Shown: positions 24,729 to 36,116, counted from the stretch's first letter. The stretch: DNA of 64,000 nucleotides from Simmondsia chinensis (GCA_018398585.1 JAGTTD010000025.1:17303578-17367577); one strand, 5' to 3'. Translations and numbers: made by a program. The notes: generated by a model from the sequence alone, not told the origin.

Positions 24729-24803
24729 AGCACACAAGTTATCTCATCGAAAACTAAGTGCAATTAAAAGAAGTTTCGGTTAATTGGAGAACCATTGAAA
24801 ATA
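23395..24803 (+). promoter_or_regulatory. INT pseudogene 5' flank (repeat module, alpha copy)
   Basis: From about 23660 the stretch resembles 40920-41490 and 51240-52000: poly-A then ggaaaaggaaa..tgattc.gt.gacca, a cttaaatttaaaatat run, and gagttttctattccctatat. It is followed by a CT/TA microsatellite (24696-24728) about 80 bp before the pseudogene ATG. It is inferred to be promoter-proximal DNA copied with the INT genes. Confidence 0.6.
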
Positions 24804-25848
24804 ATGGCACAAGTGAAGGCTAGATGCTTCGGCACCGTGTTTAAGACTTCGTATGTATTGCGGTGGCCTTCCTTGCCGGTATTGGAGGGTTTCTTTTTGG
24901 CTATAACACTGGTAAATTATTCTAATTATTTTTCATTTTTGAGAAATTAATTAAAAGTTATGTTCCCCTATATTTTTGATCTTTTATGTGCAATGTAATT
25001 AGCTTATAGTTTTGATCCCATAAGAGTTAGTACGATTCATTTGATTAGTTATACTCATCCGAATTGATTGTGGGGTGTAGGTGTTATATCGGGCGCTCTT
25101 CTTTATATTAAATATGGGGTTGAAGAGGTTAAAAAGGAAAGATGGTTTCAGGTACACCTTCTCGTAACATTTACTTTTAATCTATATCTTCGTATTAGTA
25201 TCGTCGACTATGGTTAATCTTGTTGTTTTATTGATTTGATCATCAGGAAATGATAGTAGCAATGACGTTGTCTTGGGCATCCCTAGGGGCAAGCATTGGT
25301 GAATTCCGGAATGACACGGTAGGAACAAAGCAGTCCATGCTCATGGCTGACATCCTCTTCCTCAGTGGAGCCATCGTCATGGCCATCTCCCCTGCACTTT
25401 GGATGATCATCTTTGGAAGAATTTTACTCAGTTTAGGGGTTGGGATGGGTTTAGTGGCAGCACACCATTATATTTCAAAGACGTCTCCTGCTAGGATAAG
25501 AGGTGCCCTCGGTGCCACCAACAATGTCGTTATGACTGATGGTAAATTCTTATCTTACCTCATTGATCTTGGTTTCACAAATGTATGTATGACATATAAA
25601 AATTTGTTAATTTATGTTTGAGACAAATTAACATTTTTCTTCTAATAGTAGCTTCTTCTTCTTTTTCAACTTTTACCATTAAAATCCTTGGTTTATAACT
25701 CATTTATTCGTACAAAATTATGTTACAACTGCAGGTTAAGGGAGCATGGCATTGGATGTTTGAAGTTGCAGCCCTTTCGATTGCAGTACAAGTTATATTG
25801 AACGAGTCGTATAACAAAAGCATTCTGCCTCCTCAACCTTCTGTTTGA
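24804..25848 (+). pseudogene. Inositol transporter (INT) pseudogene, exons 1-4 only
   Basis: The exons match the downstream intact gene: 24804-24911, 25081-25151 (71 nt), 25247-25582 (336 nt) and 25735 onward. Exon 1 is shortened at the N-terminus and has a 1-bp deletion in the TM1 codons (near 24862), shifting the frame. The conserved GYDTG reads GYNTG. Exon 3 keeps an open frame (EMIVAMTLSWASLGASIGEF..) but the loop GRR/GRK motif is GTK. Exon 4 (VKGAWHWMFEVAALS) degenerates after IQV-like VQVIL and ends at a TGA (25846-25848). Exons 5 and 6 are absent. Splice sites remain GT-AG, so the break is recent relative to the duplication. Confidence 0.9.
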
Positions 25849-26843
25849 CACTACTTTTTTTTTTTCTCGTTTGTTGATGGAAAACTTTTACTACAATGTT
25901 TTGGATATGGTGCTACAGTTTGATAATGCATTGAATTATGTTTAGTCTGAAGATATGTTGAATTGGTCATTAACTTTTGTTGTGAAACAAAAATTTCTAT
26001 GGTATGACCATTTTTTTTTTTTTTTGAGCAAAATATAGTATGACTATTTATATACAATAAATAGTAGTGTTTTATTATTTGTTGTCTTATCTTTTCTGCT
26101 ATTCGTGATGAATTTGCAACGAATGTTTTCCTTGAACTTATATAGAATTGGCAACGGTTTTTATTCATCATAATTTATAAACGAATTTGTAACAAATAAT
26201 TGTGTTCCAATTATTTATGCACTTGGCAATTAAGCTGCTGTATACATTTAGTAGATATGAAAACAGATCTCGAATGATTGACAATGATAAGCATTTGGAA
26301 GGATACATAGACTTAACCACTTGATATATTTGTCATGCTTTTTTTATGGTTTGGAATTTACTCATTAATTCATTAATCGCTTTGTTAAACACTCCACATG
26401 GAAGTCTACTTTAATCACATAATAATAGTTGTCAGAGAGAAAAATCTACTATAATATAGGCTCCTCCACCTAGTGCTAATTGATTTTATAATGGAACCCA
26501 ACTTAGATTTATATATGAATCTCATATATGTCAACTCCGTGGGTTCGGCCTAAACGCCCAGTGAAATTTAACAATCTATGACGGATAACAAATTAAAGCA
26601 AACCAAATTGGTCTGAAAAAGGTATTATCTTGTTTCAAAAGAAAATATTTTTCTTATAAATAATTTTTCTCCTTAGATTATCATATAAGAAATAATTTTT
26701 TAAAAGAAGTAACAAACAGGATTCTTTGTAAAAATAAAAGAAAATCGATAACCTCGTAAAAAAAGAAAAAAAAAATTATATTAATGGGTTGTTGACAAGG
26801 GCGAACATTCTTACTCTTTGATCGCATAACTATAAAAATGTGA
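25849..26843. other. Intergenic, nothing recognised
   Basis: AT-rich, with poly-T runs at 25856-25866 and 26010-26024. No gene, RNA or repeat ends were seen. Confidence 0.4.
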
Positions 26844-26848
26844 CAGGT

Positions 26849-27674
26849 TGTTGATGTATTTTCAAAATATTTGTTGTATAAAATATATATATGTGTGTTA
26901 AATATTGTTTATATGTATATAAGATGTATTTGAGATTGTCTCAATACTTGTATGAGTGATTAGAGCATTATTGGGAGTATGTGTCGACACATGGGTCATA
27001 TGTGTCGACACAAAATCCTATAGAACACAGGGGAGATAGCTGTGTGTCGACACACATGGCTCGTGTGTCGACACACAGCCCATTTCAGGTAAGCACGGAG
27101 GAAATCTGTGCGTCAACACACAGAAATTGTGTGTCGACACACAGGCTTACAGTAAGCCAGTGTGTCGACCTGTGTGTCGACAGTATCGACACACAGGCTT
27201 ACAGAAAGCTGTGTGTCGATACTGTGTGTCGACACTCAACTTCGACACACAGGTCGGTTTTGACGGTTTTCTGCGCGGTTTCTTCCCAGTTCTTTTATAT
27301 GTTGATGCTCTTGGTTTTGGGACATTCTGAAGAGAATAATACCAGATATTCTCCCCTCTCATTAAGAAGAAGAAAACATATGAATTGGTAGTGGAATATC
27401 ACAAGAAAGAAATTTGAAGAACATCTTCTTGGTTCTTGTGTTCTTTGTGAGTTTTTCAAAGGGTGAGTTCTCTAAATCAACCAATCTCTAGACATCTTCA
27501 TCAATCTCTTCCCATACACTTCTTCACTCCATATTTTGGTAGTTGTTGTATCCCCGAGGATATTTCGTATACCGAAATAAACCTTAAGGATAGTGATCAC
27601 ACGCCTCAACACCTGAGATCGTTTGGATACCCGGTTGCAAGGTTTTTGCAAGTATTTTCTGAATTTTTCTAACA
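26849..27674 (+). mobile_element. Solo LTR rich in GTCGAC palindromes
   Basis: The 826-bp segment starts TGTTGATG and ends TTTCTAACA. It is flanked by a near-perfect 5-bp duplication (caggt 26844-26848, taggt 27675-27679). It contains the palindrome cluster described separately and a pyrimidine-rich 3' half. No coding domain was found, and the 60-136 codon open frames are compositional. Confidence 0.72.
26981..27250. repeat. Cluster of tgtgtcgacaca palindromes
   Basis: At least eight GTCGAC cores, most within the longer palindrome tgtgtgtcgacacaca, are spaced about 10-65 bp apart. Two partner sites are decayed (for example cgtcaacaca). Pairs are joined by aggcttacag-type spacers. Confidence 0.9.
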
Positions 27675-27689
27675 TAGGTGATGATTAGG

Positions 27690-27880
27690 GGTGTTTGTGG
27701 GTATGGGTAAATTCATAACCCACCTAACCTACTTAACTTGGGTTAGGTTGGGTCAAGTTCGGGTTGGGTCTTAAATTTAAATGGGTCTTGTTGGGTAAAA
27801 TTGAGTTTACCATGGGTTTTTTGGGTCAACCCACGAAACCCATTTTATCCAGCCCAATCAATGCCAATGCAATTTCATTA
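27690..27880. repeat. Low-complexity gggt/accc repeat, hAT-like start
   Basis: Begins ttaggggtgtttgtggg and continues with gggttaggttgggt-type repeats and complementary aacccac..cccat. Such sequences occur at ends of plant hAT-related short elements. No partner terminus was identified. Confidence 0.35.
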
Positions 27881-28213
27881 GAAATTAGAGCTATTTACAT
27901 TAGGGCTCTTTTAATTTGTCCATTATCTCAATTTAGTCAATGTACTTTAATTGTGCCAATTTAGTCATTGTAAAAACATTATGTCGATTTGATCATTGAG
28001 TAAAATATATCTTAGTTTGGTGATGGAATTTTCAGTGGTCCGGTCACATATTGGTTTTAGTTGCATCAACGGGTGTATTTGTAATAGGTTTCTTGCGTAT
28101 AATATGATTGTGCCGTCTAATTGTACGTCATTAACTTAGTTTCAATTTGATTAAAGGACTGCGTTGGTACAATGTAAATTGTACATGGACTATATTTACA
28201 TAATTAAAAATAA

Positions 28214-28773
28214 GAAAAATTATTAGTTAGGTACCCTAAGATAATCATTTATTACTTAGATATCCTGTTATTTCAATATATACAATGGGGTACCTCGATA
28301 TTTAAATATTTTAATCCTTAGGTACGTTGAAATTTTAAAATTTTATTAATCCAATATCCTTTTGTCGAAATTCGATGAAATTTCTTTGAAAAATGCTAAA
28401 ATTAAACACGATTTCAATAATATATTAGTATCCTCATTAGGATGTGTTGATTTTTTGCCCAAAAATTCTAACATGACACATAATTTGGCAAAGTTTAGGT
28501 AGCTTGCATCAATATTCAATGAATATTTGATGGCAATTCACTAATTTTTTAACGAAAATATTGGCATGACTTATATATATTATCGTCACTATGTATTACA
28601 TCAATATTTTGTGTAAAATATTGGTTATATTCTTATAAAATTCATCAAATTCTGGTACCTAGGTTTTGATAAAATATTCAAACCCCAGGGTACCTCATTG
28701 TGTATATATTAAAATGTTAAGATACCTAGGTGATAAATGTTCAAATCTCAGGGTACCTAAGTGGTAATTCACC
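28214..28773. mobile_element. Non-coding element with ~85-bp terminal inverted repeats
   Basis: The left end (ttaggtaccctaag..atttattacttagatatcc..aatatatacaatggggtacc) and the complement of the right end match over about 85 bp. The ~560-bp element has no coding potential. It abuts a fragment of INT 5' flank at 28774. No clear target-site duplication was seen. It is MITE-like, superfamily unknown. Confidence 0.6.
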
Positions 28774-28880
28774 TTAAAGAGTTTTCTATTCCCTATATAA
28801 TGAGATATTGATATATTTAATTATGTATAAAATTTACATATCAAATATATATATATAAATTAGAATAATAAATATTAGAG
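28774..28880 (+). repeat. INT 5' flank fragment (beta copy)
   Basis: aaagagttttctattccctatataatgag and the following tattgatatatt..aatttacat match 24397-24480 of the INT pseudogene flank. No INT exon follows it. Confidence 0.65.
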
Positions 28881-30130
28881 AGGAAAACCTTTTCTATGGA
28901 TTTGAGAAGGATTTTTACCATCTCTAATCTATCTTCAAATGCAATATGCGACAGATTAAAGACATATTACAAACGACTCTCTCTGTCTATATTTTAATTT
29001 TTTACAGTGGTGTATATATGCGGGTTATATCTATTATGAGGGAAGCGAATTCCCTGATGACATTAATAAGAGTTACGATCCTTCTAAACTAGGAGATGAA
29101 TTGCGAAACACTTTTCTATCCATATAAAATAGAGAAAAAACATGTAGAGATGGAGAGAAAATGAGGAGACCCAAGCAAGAAAAAGGGAAACAGTTTGTGA
29201 GTAAATAGAGGGCAAAAAACTCACATGCAACGCTCACCCAAAAAAAAAAAAAAAAAAAAATTATATTATATCAATTTACCAAAAATAACGAACAAATTCT
29301 CACACAAAAACAGGAGGTATATTTACATGTCTCCCTTCTCTCTCTCTCTCTCTCTCTCTCTTTTCACCTTCCATCACATATTCTCTGTGTTCGTCGTTGT
29401 CGTCGTTGTCATCCTCATCAAATGTGCAGACATCGTACATGTATATTAGTTAGTAAAGAACAAGAACAAGGGGATCTATTAAGAAGGTTTCTTGGGTGTA
29501 TATTGTTGAGGCAGCTCTCGGGGTGAGTTTCTTTACCTTATTTGCTCGTTTTTCTTCATTATTTTTCTTACATATATTCATTTTACGTTTGGTAAACATT
29601 AGGATTTATTGTCGTGAAAATTTGTCCTCTTAAATCTCCTTTTTTTTTTATGGTTTACGGGTGAGGGAGAGAGGTAAACAGCCAAGACGATGATCGAAAC
29701 ATACCAACGTACAAAAAAAAAAATTATAACACCCATGATCCTATTCTGCACATTTAGCCTTAACATTAATCCAATCTCATTGATAGATACTAATTTTACT
29801 TTTCAATTTTCTCCCTGTTGTCACCATCTAGATTTTCTTGCATTGCGTATACATGGGAAAATGGTGAATGAAGATGCAAATGCCCTAACCCTTGATTAGG
29901 CGTTTTTGTATTGGAGTTCGGGTTTCGGGCCGCTTTCGACCTTGGGTGTTCCGATGTTTTTGTTGTTAGTCCGAGACGCGGACTTGCATTGTTGTGCCAG
30001 CTTCCACCCTTTATCATTACATGTCTTTCAAATGGATAATTCTACACGTCACGAGAAAATGGCACAAGAAAATGCACGATGTGACGTCATCACAATAGAG
30101 TTTAATTATTTTATTTATTCTAGCAAATCA
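28881..30130. other. Intergenic; (CT)n microsatellite and unassigned sequence
   Basis: A (TC)n run lies at 29337-29362. The stretch 29300-29530 looks like a pyrimidine-rich leader followed by a gtgagttt donor, but no following coding exon was recognised. An open frame at 29863-30133 (after an in-frame TAG at about 29896) has no recognisable domain. Confidence 0.3.
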
Positions 30131-30205
30131 TAAAGAGGGTTGTAGCTCATGCTGGTGGGTATGTCCCACACGCGAGAGGTATGGGGTTCGAGCCCCCATT
30201 TGTGG
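30131..30205 (+). other. tRNA-like sequence (tRNA pseudogene or tRNA-derived SINE head)
   Basis: tagctcatgctgg resembles RNA polymerase III A-box. ggttcgagccc is a good B-box inside a perfect 5-bp T-arm stem (tgggg/cccca). The anticodon arm and acceptor stem do not fold convincingly, so an active tRNA gene is unlikely. Confidence 0.45.
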
Positions 30206-30839
30206 AATTATTGTATTATATTTTTTGTGGCATAGAGGATTATCCGTTTCAAATATAGTTCAATTTAATGTATTTCCAGTAACTCTAGTTTTAGTACTTA
30301 AGATAAATTGTTGCAAATAAGGACGAAAATAACCTGATCGAGGAGAAAAAGGGAGAAAACGAAGACCGAGATTTGTTGGAATTGTTACCGGGCTAAGGAG
30401 GTTTAGGTCTTTTGCTTAATCTATATTTTATTTATTATAATTTATTTTATTAGATCATTTAAATAAGTTTAGAATTTTGGAGTTATATTAGAATTATATT
30501 AAGTTTAGTCGGAGTTAGAATATGTTTGTTTTTAGAGTTTGATTATATTTACAATTAGGGTTAAAGTTATAAGAGTGTTTATAAATAGGTTAGTAGTTCC
30601 TTATATTCTTAAACTTTGTTTTAATTAATTTTTATATATATATATATTTTTTTGTTTCTTTTCTGTACTTTTTCTAAGTTCCCAACTTGAAATTATTTAC
30701 CAATTTCTAAATATCCTTTACTGTGAACAAAAGATGACATATTTGTTTAATATTGGAATCCCACGGCATCTAGAGTTTGACATAGTCTTAACTTGTGCAA
30801 AGACCAATTTTTTTTAGCAAGTCGAATTTTCGTAAAGGC

Positions 30840-31092
30840 TAATATTAAGAAACTAACTGTCCCAAAAGCTTAAGTTAAAGAGTGAAAGCTCAAGATTAAT
30901 TTTATACTCTAACATGCTCCCTCGTTCCAACTCTCATTGGGCTAGAAGCATGGATATTGTACAGACCCACTACCTTGTGTTTAAATTATGTTAGGCTGTT
31001 GGAATATAGATCTAATATCATATTTAGAAATTAATTTTCTCAAAAGTTTAAGTTAATGGTTGAAGAAATAAGATTGGTTTTATACTCTAATA
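30840..31092. repeat. Two partial copies of the tgttagaatat repeat
   Basis: Segments at 30855-30914 (cccaaaagcttaagttaa.. ending ttatactctaaca) and 30997-31092 (tgttggaatata.. ending ttatactctaata) match the element at 16122-16241. Confidence 0.5.
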
Positions 31093-31321
31093 ATTAAGAT
31101 TATTTATGGAGCGGAATACATTGTCTAGGAGTACTGATGTCATCTAACTTATATATTGAAAATATTTCTCTTATAATAAGATAATTTATGTGGTAAAGTT
31201 AGATTCAATATGCTTTGAAATTTAAGGTATTCATAGTAGTTGGATTTAAATTCGCAAGACACTTTCATATGCCTGCTAATCTGTATTGCTTTATGAGGGA
31301 TTTCGAACAATGTTAATATAG
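31093..31321. other. Intergenic, nothing recognised
   Basis: AT-rich; left flank of Copia-3. Confidence 0.4.
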
Positions 31322-31454
31322 TGTGGGAGTTGAGTTATGGTAACATATCCAACATGGTACTGAGGTATCATAAATATAGAGAAACAAGGAAAGTACAATT
31401 ACAAGAAAACCCTTAGGCTAATAATAATATAAATAACTCTATTATCCTAATACA
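31322..31454 (-). repeat. Copia-3 3' LTR
   Basis: Starts (plus strand) tgtgggagttgagttatgg and ends cctaataca. It matches 33697-33829 closely. Confidence 0.88.
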
Positions 31455-32930
31455 CCCCCTCAATCTGTACTTGAGGGACCAACGTACATATTGGCTTTGT
31501 GGTAGCGGAAGCAAGCAGTAGCCAATCTTTTTGTAAAAATATCAGCAACCTACTTGGTAGTAGGAGTAAATCGAACCTGGATGTCACCCTTGACAATCTT
31601 TTCACAAATATAGTGGAAATCGACATCAACGTGTTTGCTACGATCATTAGAGATAGGATTTGCAGCAAGGTAAGTGGCAGACACGTTGTTACAGTAAATA
31701 AGAATTGGACCAGCGCGCCGCAGACCCAAGTCACGCATCAAGTATCAGATCTAGTCACACTCTGCTACGACTTTTGCAACAACATGATACTCAGACTCAG
31801 TGGTAGACTTCGCAACTGTGGGCTGCTTTTTAGCTCGCCAGGAGATGAGATTAGGACCAAAGAAAAGAGTGAAGCCTGTAGTAGAGCGTCGTGTATTAGG
31901 ACAACCACCCCAATCTGCATTAGCATAAGCGGTGATTAATGAATGTGTAAGACCCAGGAGTAATAGTGAGACAGTGATCAGGAGTGAGCTTGAGGTATCG
32001 TAGGATGCGCTTCACCATTTGCCAATGAGACGTCGTGGGAGCATGCATAAACTGGGACACACGGTTAACCGCAAAGCATATGTCGGGACGGGTCATGGTT
32101 AAGTACTGGAGTGCACCCACTGCACTACGGAACTCGGTGGGATCAGCTAGGAGGTCCCCATCGGTCAGAGAAGGTTGTGCTCAGGCTGGTATCGGTGGGC
32201 CTCAAGCATTTCATGCTTGCGAAGAAGACCCAGGGTATATTTGTGCTGAGAGAGGAAAAGGACACTGCGGGATCGTTTGGCCTCACTACTGAGGAAATAG
32301 TGGAGCAGACCGAGGTCTTTCATAGCGAATTGAGTCTATAGGGAGGCAGTCAGTTGACTAAGAGGCACAGGGTTAAAGCCTATGAGGATGATATCATCAA
32401 CATAGAGCAAAAGGCACACAATACTGGCAGGGGAGTAATGAATAAATAGGAAAGGATCTGCCTTACTGCAGTAGAACCCAAGACTGAAGAGGAACGTGCT
32501 AAATCTGTGAAACCAGGCCAGGGGAGCCTGTTTTAAGCCGTACAGGGCTTTGTGTAGTCCGCATACATGCGTAGGGAAAGTAGGGTGGATGAACCCAGGT
32601 GGCTGACGCATGTACACTTCCTCATTCAAAAAACCATGTAAAAACGCGTTTTTCACATCAAGTTGGGGAATGGACCAGGATTTTGTAACAGCAAGGGCCA
32701 GTATGAACCTAATAGTCGTTGGTTTTACAACAGGGCTAAACGTTTCAGTGTAATCAATACCTTCACGCTGATGAAGGCACCAGTAGGGATTTGAATTTGA
32801 GGAGGAGGGCAAGGTAACGAGCCATCAAGAAAGCCCATTAAGCGATGGGCACGAAGGAGCATGGAGACTTGTTCACGCTAGGCGTGATAATCTGTTGGGG
32901 TATTAAGTTTAACAGTAACCAGGCTTGTGA
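31447..32930 (-). pseudogene. Copia-3 gag N-terminus fused to RT-RNase H (broken)
   Basis: On the minus strand 32930-32795 encodes a gag start (SLVTVKLNTPTDYHA, stop, [20 protein letters not shown]), joined at about 32790 to RT ([20 protein letters not shown]). RT motifs [12 protein letters not shown] and [12 protein letters not shown] are intact to about 32336. A gap and frameshifts follow around 32120-32330. RNase H pieces at 31920-32120 ([16 protein letters not shown]) and 31550-31741 (RSKHVDVDFHYICEKI) are in different frames. Confidence 0.87.
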
Positions 32931-32941
32931 AAGACGATGTT

Positions 32942-32963
32942 GGGGGGGGGGGGGGGGGGGGGG
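32942..32963. repeat. G22 homopolymer in Copia-3
   Basis: 22 consecutive G (poly-C on the coding strand), just 5' of the gag motif. Confidence 0.95.
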
Positions 32964-33612
32964 TGGAGCCGAAGGGAGGGCCAGTTGGTGATACCTAGAG
33001 AAGGGCACGACCAGGGAACCGGGAGGGGTAGGAGATTGGCCAGAGATCGATGATGCATGATCAATACCTAGAGGCATAGAAAATAAACATTGAGAGCTGT
33101 AATTGGGAAGGGACATACCATGGGTGTACCCGGTAGAGGAAGCAGAGGTGACGGCGAGAGGAAGAGAGCCGAGAGTTGGGGGTATGGACGGTCGGCCGGA
33201 GATGGGTTGGGTTGTCGGTGATGGGTTCACCGGGGAAGGGTGGTCGACGGTGGTCGGGGCGGTTGGAGAGGAGGAGGAGGGTGATGGGTTGCTAGCCATA
33301 GATTCACCAATTGAAGAGGAATACACAGACTATGCCTCCTGAGATCGGACGGGAGAAAAGAGGCGACGGTTGGAGGTGAGGAAAGGAGGCAGCAGCGTGG
33401 AGTGAAGGAGGGCGGCGGTGCAGCGCGACGTGAGCAGGGGAGGAGCAGTCGTGTAGAGATGAGGGAGTCGGGAGAACAGCAGGTGGTACGTGCGAGAGAG
33501 GGGCGACAGCAGCACAGCAAGGGAGGGCGGCGGCCGGACGTGCGGCGGCGCGAGGGAGGGGCTCCGTGGAGAGAAGAGGGTTAGGAAGTGACTGCGCGAG
33601 GGAGGGGGCCAT
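32964..33612 (-). pseudogene. Copia-3 Pro/Ser-rich leader open frames
   Basis: The minus strand carries GC-rich open frames (MASNPSPSSSSPTAPTT.. from 33299; another from 33612) between the 5' LTR and gag. Two frames are open at once, which reflects composition. It may be the leader and extreme N-terminus of gag; no domain is visible. Confidence 0.4.
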
Positions 33613-33696
33613 GTGTTTTGGTTAGGGTTAATTGTTCAGCCCCTAATTTCCTTATTTTTTTTTTTTTTTTTTTTAGGGAAGAGGGTATCAAGGGTA

Positions 33697-33829
33697 TGTG
33701 AGAGTTGAGTTATGGCAACATACCCAACAGAGTACTGAGGTATCATATATATAGAGAAATCAAGGAAAGTATAATTACAAGAAAGCCCTTGGACTAATAG
33801 TAATATAAATAACTCTATTATCCTAATAT
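33697..33829 (-). repeat. Copia-3 5' LTR
   Basis: tgtgagagttgagttatgg.. ending cctaata; the terminal CA appears mutated to TA. Confidence 0.85.
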
Positions 33830-33843
33830 ATAGGTATTAAAAT

Positions 33844-33892
33844 GGTTCATTTACCAGGCATTAAGGTACCGAATCCCATTAGAACCCGAAGC
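33844..33892 (+). mobile_element. 5S rRNA-derived SINE, head fragment (copy D)
   Basis: ggttcatttaccaggcatt, then aggtaccgaatcccattag and aacccgaag, match the first ~50 bp of the 5S-headed SINE at 56404 (same ggttcatttaccagg start). The rest is missing, so this is a 3'-truncated relic next to the Copia-3 LTR. Confidence 0.7.
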
Positions 33893-34592
33893 CTATTCTA
33901 AGACACTTTCAATTTCCAAACTCAATATTTACTTTCGTATCTAACGTAAATGATAAAAAAATAAAAAGTTTCAGTTTAATATTATTCTTTTAAAATTCAA
34001 CAATTTGGTATTATTATATTATAAAGTACACAAATTGTGCATGAATCAATACATTTGGCAAAATTTAGCATTTTGCAGCGGTGGAATTTAATTATATCAC
34101 TCAAAGAAACTGATAAACATGGATGCCAAACATGTGATTTTCTTCGTCTTTTTCGAAAATAAATGTAAGGATTAATTTTAAAAAAAAAAATGAAGAGGCA
34201 GAACTTTAATTTTTCACAAGATGAAGATGCACGACCTCTGTACTTTCCACATTGATTTTTAGTTGACAGCAATATAATGAGGAACAATGCTCATAATCAG
34301 CTCATTTATAGGTAACGTATATCAAACGATCCATTAAAACGACAAAGTGTTGGAAAGTTTTGTGATGTGTATATCAATGTTTCAATTGTACCAGAAGTCG
34401 TGATTTTCTAATACAAGTATGTTTGTTAAGCTGCGTATTCAAAGGCAATTCCTTGGATTTTTAGTTGCCAACAACTCTTAAGATTACTAAGAGGAGGTTA
34501 TCTTATATTATTGAGTACAAGTTGGAGTCTTTAATTGGCAGACTCCAAGTTTTTCTATAAAAAGGTTGTTGGCCCCTACTCATGTAAGGCAT
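33893..34592. other. Intergenic, possible truncated LTR at the right end
   Basis: 34500-34592 includes ctataaaaaggttgttgg and cccctactcatgtaaggcat, which look like a core promoter and 3' half of a copia LTR. It is cut by the gypsy LTR at 34593. This is inferred from composition only. Confidence 0.3.
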
Positions 34593-36116
34593 TGATATGT
34601 TTTAAAAGTGTGTTTTAAAACCGTGTACTCGTAAGCGTACAAGATTATCGTAGCTTTATCGGCTATACGGGTCGTATCTACAAGGAATCGGGGTTAAGTC
34701 ACACTTAGTGATTAACGAGCAATTGAAATGGGGTTTTCGTGTGGTTCAAATAGTTTGTTGACTAAATTAATAAAACTAAATATAAACTAAAAGTGTCAAT
34801 TTAATTGAGGTTAGCTTAGAGAGTGAATTTAGGATAGCTCTACACGTATCCCATCATTATATTCGACTTGGGACGATAATTTGAAGGACTTAGGCTACAA
34901 GCTCTAAACCTAGGTTAATATATAAATTAGGATTTAGGGTAATGAGCTAGTCTAAAAGTATAATCTATCTTATTACCCTAATTGTAGCATAGGTTATCTA
35001 ATTAGCACTACTTAATTTCTTTCTTACTCCTAATTCAATATTAACTGCATAAAGGATTGTGTTCAGAGTTGGGCACAACCTCAACCCTGACCACGCATGA
35101 AGACTTGTTATACTATGGTCTAATCTACAAGTATAAGACTAATCGCTAAAAAGTTGGAGATCTAAACATGGCTACAAGCACAAATACAGAAACACCAAAC
35201 AATTATGAATAACTCCCCATAGGGGTGCGAATATAACATAACTAAATTATTGTCTAAAGCACAATATAAATATGTGATACGGACGGCTACCTGCCCTTCA
35301 TCCCTAAACTAAGAACGTCTACTCCTCCATGGGAGTTTTACACATTATAAAATCCAAAAGAGAAAACACTAATGACTAAAACTAAGGATTTGAAGACTCC
35401 CTCAATTGACGTTCATGTTGATCCTTGCGTTTGATCCTTCCAGCACTCCGACCACCTGTGCTTTGGCATTTGAGAACTCCTTAGATCTCGTAATGGCTTC
35501 GGGAAGGAGAGGAGGAGAGGGGGCATGCGGAAAAAGATGTGAAATTAAGCCTCCTCCTTTTTATTTGTATTTGTGGAGTGACCTACTGGTCATGCCACAG
35601 AAGCGGCGCCGATTGATCGATGGTCAAATCGATCGAACAACTCCCCCCGTTGATGGCTTGCGCAGTTAATTTAAAACGAGTGTAACTTTTGATCCGCAAA
35701 GAGTTACGGGCCAAATTATAACCAAATCGAAGCTCTCGAAGAGATCTACGTGAATCAAATGGTTTCATTAGTGGATTGGAAAATTATTGGGTCATAAATA
35801 CTCTTCTTTTAATCTTTTGCTCATTTTAAGCTTGAACAATTGCCCAAAATGCATGGTCAATCGATCCACGCGCCCAAGGAAAGACTATTTTCAATCAGAT
35901 CTTGACCCGATGGGTACTTCTTTTGAACATATGGTCAGATTTCTCAGAGTAGTCTTCAATTATGCCTTGATTATGCTTGATTCTATCACTTTTCAACCAT
36001 TGTTTGCTATTTGCACTCTAAGCCAAAATGTATTTAGATTACAACCAAAACACACATGTAAAATCCAAATATGTCACGGGAATAAAGAATAAAATATATA
36101 AATATAAGGCACATCA
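34593..36116 (-). repeat. Gypsy 3' LTR
   Basis: 1,524 bp. The plus strand starts TGATATGTTTTAAAAG and ends GGCACATCA. It is homologous along its length, in opposite orientation, to the solo LTR at 60672-62255. Confidence 0.88.

Larger units (their letters stand above)
31322..33829 (-). mobile_element. Copia-3: short-LTR Ty1/copia element with internal deletion
   Basis: The ~2.5-kb minus-strand element has ~133-bp LTRs (31322-31454 and 33697-33829). The minus strand starts with the 33697 copy. A 5' Pro/Ser-rich segment is followed by the first part of gag, then joins directly to mid-RT. The rest of gag, protease and integrase are gone. RT ([24 protein letters not shown]) and short LTRs suggest the Ale/Retrofit group. 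The target-site duplication is not clear. Confidence 0.88.

Noticed and set aside
26981..27250. CRISPR-like array
   Set aside because: Palindromes are short, irregularly spaced and part of a plant LTR; there are no unique spacers of constant length.
26981..27391. 136-codon open frame with repeated STH units, possible repeat protein
   Set aside because: It is the translation of the GTCGAC palindrome cluster within a solo LTR.
29863..30133. Possible coding exon reading MVNEDANALTLD then, after a stop, FLYWSSGFG
   Set aside because: Slight resemblance to a plant exon, but an in-frame stop and no continuing similarity; cannot be assigned.
33103..33584. Plus-strand Gly/Arg/Glu-rich open frames
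   Set aside because: Antisense to the GC-rich Copia-3 leader; several frames are open at once, which is composition rather than coding.
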